Source of the DNA: Microbacteriaceae bacterium
GTDB lineage: Bacteria > Actinomycetota > Actinomycetes > Actinomycetales > Microbacteriaceae
Direction of reading: 5' to 3'
Assembly (NCBI GenBank): GCA_022701925.1
Contig: JAKONM010000146.1
Coordinates: 1 to 5,124 of the forward strand
Length of the DNA: 5,124 nucleotides
Shown here: piece by piece, positions 1 to 4,740 of the stretch
How the letters are laid out: each line of letters begins with the position of its first letter
Position numbering within the stretch: position 1 is the first letter of the stretch
Program-made: the position numbers and the translations under genes
Notes under the pieces: model-generated
Told to the model about the DNA's origin: nothing
Database searches by the model: none
What the model saw: only the letters and a program-made list of their open reading frames with translations

Positions 1-1777
1 TCTTCGTGGTGCGCAGATAGCCGCTGGCCGGGCTCATCGGGATCAGCTGGATCGCCAGCTTCGCCGCGGGGTCCGCACTGAACCAGGTGGCGCTGTCGCG
101 CTTGCCGCCCCAGACCAGCGCGGCGAAGGAGTGGTGGAACTGCGGGAAGGCGCTGAGGTCCGGGTCGAGCCAGAAGGTCTTCGCGGCGGCGGCCTCGTTC
201 GCCAGCAGCCACATCGCGGTGGAGCGCAGCCCGGCGTCCTTCCGCACGGACGCCCAGAGCGCCAGGCCGTTCCAGGCGTTCACCGCCTCGGAGGTGGACT
301 CCTGGTTGTTGCCGTCGCCGAACGGCGAGTAGCCGCTCGCCCAGGAGTGGCCCGCCCAGGCGTCGTACACGCGCAGCGCGGGGATGCCCTTCGTCGCGGT
401 CTCGGAGGCGATGTCCGCGGCGAGCAGGTCGATCACCGGGCCGATCCGCTTCGTGAGCGCGGGACGGTCCTTCACGGCGACGGCCGCGGCGTACAGGAAG
501 TAGCCGTAGTGGAAGTGGTGGTCGTTGAACTCGTCGCTGCCGTAGGACGCCTCCCGGCCGACGATCCCGCCGATGCGGTCGTCGCGCACGAAGCAGCGCG
601 TGGCGCGGGTGTCGCAGCCCTTCGTCTGCGTCCACTCGACGAGCGACCGCTGCAGCAGCGTGCGGGCTTTCGCGGCGGACTTCGCGTCCCCGGCGGCCGT
701 CGCCGTGGTCAGCAGGTTCGCCAGCCGGTACAGCCACTTGCCGCCGCCGTAGGTGTCCGCCGGCTCGGCGGGCGTGGTGCGCAGGTCGGCGGCCAGCTGC
801 GTGCGCAACGCCTTCAGCCGGGCGGTGGAGACGCCCTGCAGGGACAGGCCTGAGGCCGGCTGGACTGCGTCGACGCGGTAGCGGATCGACGTGCCGGCGC
901 AGAGGTTCAAGGTGCCGAGGGAGGACAGCACGCTGCCTCGGGTGCAGCCCGCTCCCCCGGTCTGCTGCATCGCGTTCGCGGCGAGCAGCGTGGGGCGGCC
1001 CTCCGCGGTGCGATAGGTCAGCCGGGTGGCGACCTTCCCGGCGGTCGCCGCACGGGTGACGGTGGAACCGGTCACCACGCCCTCGGCGCCGCGAGCCATC
1101 ACAGCTGCGGGGACGTCCTTCGGGACCGCCCACAGCACCGCGCGCTGACCCTCGGCGAGCGACAGGCGGTCGCCGTCGATCGCGCCGGAGGGGGCCGACA
1201 CCGCGTAGGTGATGCCGCCGACGACCGTGGTCGAGGTACCGTCGGCGGCGGCCTGCAGGGGCGCGGTGAAGCGGGCCGTCAGCGCGCTGCGGGCGGTGAC
1301 GGCGGCGTAGGGCCAGCCCTCGGCGATCAGCACGTCCGCCGCACCGAAGCGGCTGGTGACGGTGAGGGGGTCGTAGTCCACGACCCGCATCGCACTGCCG
1401 CCGAAGCGCAGCCCGAGTCCGGCGACCGCGGAGCCGAAGACGGTGTCCGCGGTCGCGACCGGGGTCGGCAGCCCGATGTCGAAGCCGTGCGAGGACGCGG
1501 TGAACGACAGCGGCATCGGGAACACGGGCTGCGGCTTCGCGCCGAAGACCATGCCGCTGAACCAGCGGCTGGTCGGCACGGCCAGGCCCTTCGCCAGGCG
1601 GGCGGGACGCTGCTGCGTGCTGGCGACGGGCAGCGCGCCCAGCGCCTCCGTGAGGGAGGCGGCAGCGGGCGCGGGCGGCTGCTCGACCGCCGTCGGCTTC
1701 GCCGTGCAGCCGGCGAGCAGCGCGGCGACCGCCAGCGCGGCGGGCAGCAGCAGGCGGCGGCGGGCGCTGCCCGTCAC
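1..1777 (-). CDS. GH81 endo-beta-1,3-glucanase lipoprotein (C-terminus beyond window)
   Basis: Predicted secreted, membrane-tethered endo-1,3-beta-glucanase of glycoside hydrolase family 81; the reading frame is open to the left edge (592 codons visible). Residues 1-24 form a lipoprotein signal: basic ARRR, hydrophobic LLLPAALAVAALL and lipobox LAGC with Cys24. A Pro/Ala-rich linker follows. The GH81 domain starts near residue 68 (VPTSRWFSGMVFG, then VFPMPLSFTASSHG). The catalytic region is intact: FNDHHFHYGYF with Asp419 and His423, and GNNQESTSEAVNAW with Glu493 and Glu497. These match the essential Asp, His, Glu and Glu described for yeast Eng2, including the D+4 His and E+4 Glu spacings. 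IQLIPMSPASGYL near residues 576-588 is the usual late GH81 block, so roughly 100 residues are probably missing. The GTG start at 1777-1775 overlaps the upstream stop (GTGA) and has an AAGGTGG ribosome site. It is the last visible gene of the synthase operon and probably trims or releases the polymer. Family assignment is firm; the physiological substrate is inferred. Confidence 0.93.
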   Translation of the reverse strand, partial: MTGSARRRLLLPAALAVAALLAGCTAKPTAVEQPPAPAAASLTEALGALPVASTQQRPARLAKGLAVPTSRWFSGMVFGAKPQPVFPMPLSFTASSHGFDIGLPTPVATADTVFGSAVAGLGLRFGGSAMRVVDYDPLTVTSRFGAADVLIAEGWPYAAVTARSALTARFTAPLQAAADGTSTTVVGGITYAVSAPSGAIDGDRLSLAEGQRAVLWAVPKDVPAAVMARGAEGVVTGSTVTRAATAGKVATRLTYRTAEGRPTLLAANAMQQTGGAGCTRGSVLSSLGTLNLCAGTSIRYRVDAVQPASGLSLQGVSTARLKALRTQLAADLRTTPAEPADTYGGGKWLYRLANLLTTATAAGDAKSAAKARTLLQRSLVEWTQTKGCDTRATRCFVRDDRIGGIVGREASYGSDEFNDHHFHYGYFLYAAAVAVKDRPALTKRIGPVIDLLAADIASETATKGIPALRVYDAWAGHSWASGYSPFGDGNNQESTSEAVNAWNGLALWASVRKDAGLRSTAMWLLANEAAAAKTFWLDPDLSAFPQFHHSFAALVWGGKRDSATWFSADPAAKLAIQLIPMSPASGYLRTTK

Positions 1778-2505
1778 AGGCCCACCTTGTGCAGCAGCGC
1801 GAGGCCAGCGTCCGCGACGCCGGCCAGCGGGCCGTCGTCGCGCAGGTGCACGGTGGCGACGACCGGGGTGCCGGCCTGGATCAGGCCGTGCTCGCCGCCG
1901 TCCTGCAGGCGGTCGCTCGTGACGACCAGCTGCGCGAGCGCCTGGTCGCCGGTGGTGCTGACCGACAGCTCGTCGACGCGCCCCTCCACCGTCTTCTGGT
2001 TCGGCAGCAGCAGGTCGACCTCCGCGCCGCGCGACAGGCGACCGTAGTCGGTCGGGGTCAGCAGCACCTTGGCCGCCACGGTCAGCGACCCCGCCTTCGC
2101 GACGGTGACCAGCGTGCCGCCGGCCTGCACGAACATGCCGGGCCGCACCTTCAGGCCGTGCACCGTGCCGTCGACGGCGGACTCGAAGGAGATCACGCCG
2201 GACTTCGACACCGTGTAGCCGAGCGACTTCTGGGTGACCAGGCCCTGGCGCAGGTCGTGCAGCAGCGCGGCGCTGCGCACGGAGACCAGCGGATCGCCCG
2301 TCTGGACGCGCTGCCCCTCCACGACCTCCACCTCGGTGACGGTGCCCGGGTAGGTCGAGCCGACCGGGTAGTCGACGGCCTTGATGGTCGCCGTCTCGCT
2401 GGTGGCGCTGTGCTGCCGCTGGTTGAAGACCAGCGTGAGCGCGGCGACCAGCACCAGCACTCCGATCGAGCCGAAGAACATCCGGATGCGATTGCCCCAG
2501 GTCAT
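1774..2505 (-). CDS. HlyD-like membrane-fusion/adaptor protein of the glucan operon
   Basis: A 243-residue protein predicted to be anchored by one N-terminal membrane span (about residues 10-27, FFGSIGVLVLVAALTLVF), with the rest outside the cytoplasm. Two biotinyl-lipoyl-like half motifs are visible: GTVTEVEVVEGQRVQTGDPL (54-73) and GTVHGLKVRPGMFVQAGGTL (113-132). A HlyD-type beta-barrel region follows (about 139-220, with TPTDYGRLSRGAEVDLLLPN). Only about 40 residues separate the halves and they do not look like the long coiled-coil hairpin that contacts TolC, so this is a minimal adaptor. The ATG at 2505 overlaps the synthase stop as ATGA. The frame stays open far upstream, but there it only shadows the synthase gene. 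Known parallels are BgsB beside the mixed-linkage glucan synthase BgsA of Sinorhizobium, and the periplasmic part of Alg44 beside Alg8. A role in polymer export is inferred from these and from the operon. Confidence 0.82.
   Translation of the reverse strand: MTWGNRIRMFFGSIGVLVLVAALTLVFNQRQHSATSETATIKAVDYPVGSTYPGTVTEVEVVEGQRVQTGDPLVSVRSAALLHDLRQGLVTQKSLGYTVSKSGVISFESAVDGTVHGLKVRPGMFVQAGGTLVTVAKAGSLTVAAKVLLTPTDYGRLSRGAEVDLLLPNQKTVEGRVDELSVSTTGDQALAQLVVTSDRLQDGGEHGLIQAGTPVVATVHLRDDGPLAGVADAGLALLHKVGL
1782..1788 (-). promoter_or_regulatory. Ribosome binding site of the GH81 gene
   Basis: AAGGTGG on the minus strand lies 4 bases before the GTG at 1777, inside the last codons of the HlyD-like gene. 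It supports the GTG start and hence the lipoprotein signal. The GTGA overlap suggests translational coupling with the upstream gene. Confidence 0.6.
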
Positions 2506-4232
2506 GCCACACCAGCCATCCGGTCGTCCTGCTCGGTCGTGAACGCGGGGATCGGCGGCACCGACCGCACCGACCCGGTGGTCGCACGCAGCTGGCGGCG
2601 GGCGACCCGCGCCTGCCGCTTCATCTGGGCCGCCTCCCGGGCCGCGAAGCCCAGGAAGGAGCCGATGATCAGCGTGTTCGTGATGTTCCAGGCCGAGGCC
2701 AGGGTGACCACGCCGTTGTCGACGTCGCGCCAGACGCCCACGGCGCTGGTCAGCAGCAGGAACAGGAACACCAGCATCTGCGGCACCACGAAGTTGAACG
2801 GGTTGGCGGCGGAGCCGGCCGCGCCGGTCGCGCTCCAGGCCGTCTTGCGGCCCGTGATCACGCTCGTCAGCGCCTTCAGGTAGATCGGGAACGAGCACGC
2901 GGCCAGCAGCAGCGTCTCGAACCGGAAGGAGCCGACGGCGTAGAACGCCAGCGCGATCTGCATCAGGTAGAAGCCGGAGTAGTAGAGCGCCCAGGTGGCG
3001 GGCGTCACGTCCATGGTCATCGGGCGCAGGTCGAGGAAGATCTCGAGCGGCGGCACCAGCAGCAGCAGCGCGGTCGCGATGCCGGTCAGGTAGTGCGTCG
3101 CGGTGGCGAAGTACTGCAGCCGCTGGTCCAGCGTCAGGCGGCGCTTCGGGCTGAGCGGGCTGTGGGTCAGCAGGATCTCGAAGCCGCCGGTCGCCCAGCG
3201 CAGCTGCTGCTTCGCGTAGGCCGCGATCGTCTCCGGGGCGTCGCCGACGGCCAGGATCTCGGGCAGGAAGACGCTGCGCCAGCCGCGCTCGTGCAGCATC
3301 AGCGACGTCCACACGTCCTCGGACTTGCTGGCGGTGTACATGCCGCCGATGTCCTCAGTCGCGCTGCGGCGGAACATCACGTTCGTGCCGACGCAGAAGG
3401 CGGCGTTGAAGCGGTTGCGGCCCGGCTGGATCAGCTTGTAGAAGACGGTCTGCATGTAGCCGGCGCCGCGGCTGATGAAGTTCGTCAGGTTGCCGTAGGT
3501 CTGCGGCGTCTGCACGAAGGCGACCGAGCGGCGGGCGAAGAACGGCAGCGTCTGCACCAGGAACTGGTCCGACGGCACGAAGTCGGCGTCGAGGATCACG
3601 AAGTAGTCGCCGGTCGTGCGCGCCAGGGCGGCGTTCACGTTGCCCGCCTTCGCGTTCACGCGCTCAGGGCGGCGGAAGTAGTGCGCGCCGCTGGAGCGGG
3701 CCAGGCGCCGCACGTCGTCGGAGTGGCCGTCGTCCAGCACGTAGGTGCGGTGGCGGCCGTGCATGGCGACCGCCGCCTGCACGGTGCGGCGGATGACCGC
3801 CAGGTCCTCGCCGTAGGTGGTGATGAAGACGTCGACGTCGACCTGCTCACCGGCGACGCGGAGCGGCCAGCGCAGCGGGTCGGACTCGAGGGCGTTGCTG
3901 ACGATGGCGCGGCCGTCGAACAGCAGCTCCTTGGCACGGTGGTAGGTGAAGTCCCGCGGGTCCTGCGACCCGGCCAGGATCGTCCACATCGACAGCAGTG
4001 CCGTGACCACCAGCACCGTCTCCGCGCCGATGACCAGCAGCCAGGGCAGCAGGTCGCCGCGGTTGGCGGGGTTCAGCAGGAACGCGCCGTAGGCGACGAT
4101 GCCCAGCACGCCCAGCAGGACGAACAGCACCATCGTGGGCGACTGGGCGGTCGCCGACTCGTTCGATCGGCCGAGCACGCCGGCGGCGTGCCGGGTGGGC
4201 TTCGTGGGGGTCGTCTTGGCGCGTCTGGGCAC
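2502..4232 (-). CDS. Processive GT2 beta-glycan synthase (cellulose/curdlan synthase-like)
   Basis: A 576-residue membrane glycosyltransferase expected to polymerise a beta-glucan from a nucleotide sugar and extrude it. Two N-terminal membrane spans (about 34-53 and 62-86) precede a cytosolic GT-A domain (about 130-350), then about five more spans (378-400, 410-434, 437-457, 480-502, 507-530). All processive GT2 motifs are present: DDG (Asp167, Asp168), DAD (215-217, metal and UDP), QTPQ (241-244), FNAAFCVGTN (275-284, finger-helix region), SED with the probable base Asp306 in place of TED, and QQLRW (342-346). TAWSATGAAG (464-473) sits where BcsA has its FxVTxKG gating loop, but is degenerate. 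The basic C-terminal tail has no PilZ domain, so direct c-di-GMP control in cis is not expected. The start is GTG at 4232-4230, with GAGGAGA upstream and no nearer in-frame alternative that keeps the first span. It overlaps the HlyD-like gene by ATGA. The motifs alone do not tell cellulose from curdlan or mixed-linkage glucan; the GH81 gene downstream favours beta-1,3 linkages. Confidence 0.93.
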   Translation of the reverse strand: MPRRAKTTPTKPTRHAAGVLGRSNESATAQSPTMVLFVLLGVLGIVAYGAFLLNPANRGDLLPWLLVIGAETVLVVTALLSMWTILAGSQDPRDFTYHRAKELLFDGRAIVSNALESDPLRWPLRVAGEQVDVDVFITTYGEDLAVIRRTVQAAVAMHGRHRTYVLDDGHSDDVRRLARSSGAHYFRRPERVNAKAGNVNAALARTTGDYFVILDADFVPSDQFLVQTLPFFARRSVAFVQTPQTYGNLTNFISRGAGYMQTVFYKLIQPGRNRFNAAFCVGTNVMFRRSATEDIGGMYTASKSEDVWTSLMLHERGWRSVFLPEILAVGDAPETIAAYAKQQLRWATGGFEILLTHSPLSPKRRLTLDQRLQYFATATHYLTGIATALLLLVPPLEIFLDLRPMTMDVTPATWALYYSGFYLMQIALAFYAVGSFRFETLLLAACSFPIYLKALTSVITGRKTAWSATGAAGSAANPFNFVVPQMLVFLFLLLTSAVGVWRDVDNGVVTLASAWNITNTLIIGSFLGFAAREAAQMKRQARVARRQLRATTGSVRSVPPIPAFTTEQDDRMAGVA

Positions 4233-4242
4233 TTCGCGTCGG

Positions 4243-4249
4243 TCTCCTC
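4243..4249 (-). promoter_or_regulatory. Ribosome binding site of the glycan synthase gene
   Basis: GAGGAGA on the minus strand is followed by 10 bases before the GTG at 4232. The match to the Shine-Dalgarno consensus is good; the spacing is slightly long. It is the best reason for choosing this GTG as the operon's first start. Confidence 0.55.
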
Positions 4250-4319
4250 GCAGGCGTGCGGGGTCCGACGCCGGCCGAACTCCGCCGGCATTGGCGTGCT
4301 GTGTGCCCCGTCCGGGTGA

Positions 4320-4351
4320 CGCGGCGTGCCCACCATGGGGGTCACGCCGCG
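4320..4351. repeat. Inverted repeat with 9-bp arms, possible operator or leader hairpin
   Basis: CGCGGCGTG (4320-4328) is the exact reverse complement of CACGCCGCG (4343-4351). The 14-base spacer contains CCC/GGG and the palindrome CCATGG, so a longer, interrupted stem is possible. It lies about 90 bases upstream of the synthase GTG. It could be a dimeric repressor site or a hairpin in the operon's 5' leader; the sequence does not decide. Confidence 0.5.
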
Positions 4352-4380
4352 CCGATCCGTGCAGGACGCGCCGGGGCTCC

Positions 4381-4455
4381 GCGTGTCGCTCCCGCCTCGC
4401 GGGCGTGTCGTGTGGCAGCGATCTCGAGCGTGTCGCGGATGGGGACGGCGTGTCG
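4381..4455 (+). repeat. Four GCGTGTCG direct repeats, putative regulator-binding array
   Basis: The octamer GCGTGTCG occurs on the plus strand at 4381-4388, 4403-4410, 4428-4435 and 4448-4455. Start-to-start spacings are 22, 25 and 20 bases, close to two helical turns. The first and last copies share the 10-mer GCGTGTCGCT. The shorter core GCGTG also occurs at 4254, 4294 and 4324 in the same orientation, against a single opposite-strand copy (CACGC at 4343). Such a same-orientation, near-phased array suggests binding sites for a regulator of the adjacent synthase operon. The regulator is not visible in the window. Confidence 0.5.
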
Positions 4456-4461
4456 CTGCGA

Positions 4462-4474
4462 CCCCCGAAGGGGG
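4462..4474 (+). other. Tight CCCCC-GAA-GGGGG hairpin
   Basis: CCCCC (4462-4466) and GGGGG (4470-4474) can pair across a GAA triloop, four bases before the in-frame ATG at 4478. In a plus-strand transcript it would hide the G-rich stretch ahead of that ATG. This makes the later GTG at 4523 the more accessible start for the small reading frame. Its small size means it could also be chance in this GC-rich context. Confidence 0.3.
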
Positions 4475-4510
4475 GCCATGGGGACGATGGAGTCCTCGCC
4501 GCTCGTGTTG

Positions 4511-4516
4511 AAGGAG
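4511..4516 (+). promoter_or_regulatory. Ribosome binding site of the small plus-strand reading frame
   Basis: AAGGAG is followed by 6 bases and then GTG at 4523. It is the best-matched and best-spaced Shine-Dalgarno sequence in the window, and the main reason for proposing the small protein. Confidence 0.5.
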
Positions 4517-4522
4517 ACCGTC

Positions 4523-4627
4523 GTGCCGAACCCCATCACCCTCGTGAAGACCTGGGCGCTCGAGCAGGCGACCGCCATCCACAGCGTCACCCGGCCGCTG
4601 CCCGCGCAGGCGTCCCCGCTGCGCTGA
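4523..4627 (+). CDS. Candidate 34-residue small protein, unknown function
   Basis: I do not recognise this peptide. It begins MPNPITLVKTWALEQATA and ends PLPAQASPLR, with no signal peptide, membrane span or cysteine; residues about 5-22 could form an amphipathic helix. Support comes from the AAGGAG site 6 bases before the GTG, from a G or C at every third codon position before the stop, and from the hairpin and palindrome cluster just after the TGA, as expected for a real 3' end. In-frame ATGs at 4478 and 4487 would add 15 or 12 residues, but have poorer ribosome sites. A minus-strand frame at 4342-4590 shares the same wobble positions, so the codon bias alone does not prove the strand; that frame lacks a ribosome site. 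It is divergent from the synthase operon and convergent with the DUF2461 gene. It may be an unannotated small gene or a chance frame. Confidence 0.4.
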   Translation: MPNPITLVKTWALEQATAIHSVTRPLPAQASPLR

Positions 4628-4632
4628 GCAGC

Positions 4633-4669
4633 CGCGTCGCAGCAGCGACGCGCACCGCGCTGCTGCGGT
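4633..4669 (+). terminator. Tandem hairpins after the small frame, with an alternative fold
   Basis: CGCGTCGC (4633-4640) pairs with GCGACGCG (4645-4652) across an AGCA loop, starting five bases after the TGA at 4627. ACCGC (4654-4658) pairs with GCGGT (4665-4669). A competing 10-bp stem is also possible: CGCAGCAGCG (4638-4647) with CGCTGCTGCG (4658-4667). No T-run follows. The position fits termination of the plus-strand unit, together with the palindrome downstream. Confidence 0.4.
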
Positions 4670-4674
4670 CCTGA

Positions 4675-4712
4675 GGTGCTGTTGCGGCGGCACGTGCCGC
4701 CGCAACAGCACC
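4675..4712. terminator. Perfect 38-bp palindrome, likely bidirectional terminator
   Basis: Two perfect 19-base arms (4675-4693 and 4694-4712) meet without a spacer at CACGTG; the outer end is GGTGCTGTTGCGG and its complement. It lies between the stop of the plus-strand small frame (4627) and the stop of the minus-strand DUF2461 gene (4743-4741), where convergent transcripts would need termination. RNA from either strand gives the same very stable hairpin. There is no U-tract, which is common for hairpin terminators in high-GC actinobacteria. A smaller AGCCGC/GCGGCT hairpin (4717-4732) and the 10-bp palindrome CTGCGCGCAG (4731-4740) follow directly. A protein-binding site is an alternative. 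Confidence 0.65.
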
Positions 4713-4740
4713 AGGGAGCCGCAGGAGCGGCTGCGCGCAG

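Larger units (their letters stand above)
4233..4522. promoter_or_regulatory. Divergent intergenic region with dense repeats; promoters not resolved
   Basis: This 290-base stretch separates the minus-strand synthase operon from the plus-strand small reading frame, so it should carry the operon promoter. I could not find a convincing -35/-10 pair on either strand; the sequence is almost free of AT-rich hexamers. It holds four GCGTGTCG direct repeats, more copies of the GCGTG core, a 9-bp inverted repeat with a CCATGG-containing loop, a CCCGC/GCGGG hairpin at 4391-4403 and a CCCCC/GGGGG hairpin at 4462-4474. No c-di-GMP riboswitch was recognised. That it is regulatory is inferred from position and repeat density. 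Confidence 0.5.

Noticed and set aside
131..853. 240-codon plus-strand frame rich in Arg, Gly and Val
   Set aside because: It lies antisense to the GH81 gene, whose catalytic motifs are read on the minus strand; the composition is typical of a high-GC shadow frame.
1789..2883. 364-codon plus-strand frame
   Set aside because: Antisense to both the adaptor and the synthase gene, crosses their junction and shows no recognisable domain.
2506..3312. Long N-terminal extension of the adaptor frame
   Set aside because: This part is an alternative frame of the synthase gene. The ATG at 2505, with its ATGA overlap and following membrane span, is the natural start.
3349..3363. ATED (synthase residues 291-294) as the TED catalytic motif
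   Set aside because: It comes too early and is followed by IGGMY, which aligns with the ALDEAGGF-like segment of BcsA. The later SED (304-306), before the HERGW segment, is in the catalytic position.
2502..4232. Naming the synthase bcsA
   Set aside because: The motifs fit several processive GT2 enzymes, there is no PilZ domain, and the coupled hydrolase is a beta-1,3-glucanase, so the cellulose-specific name is not supported.
3093..4319. 408-codon plus-strand frame
   Set aside because: Antisense to the synthase catalytic domain; an Ala/Arg/Val/Gly/Gln-rich shadow without a fold signature.
4335..4511. Plus-strand frame from the ATG at 4335, Arg- and Trp-rich, ending just before the small frame
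   Set aside because: No ribosome site, third-position G/C bias falls away in its second half, and it runs through the repeat array.
4233..4522. c-di-GMP riboswitch upstream of the synthase
   Set aside because: The GUCACGCNCAGGGCAAACC-like core and tetraloop receptor are not present on either strand.
4342..4590. 82-codon minus-strand frame in the divergent region
   Set aside because: It has no ribosome site before its GTG and shares wobble positions with the plus-strand small frame, so its high third-position GC is not independent evidence.
4073..4711. Minus-strand frame crossing the palindrome and the synthase 5' end
   Set aside because: It overlaps the synthase in another frame, begins inside the palindrome and has Pro/Arg-rich shadow composition.
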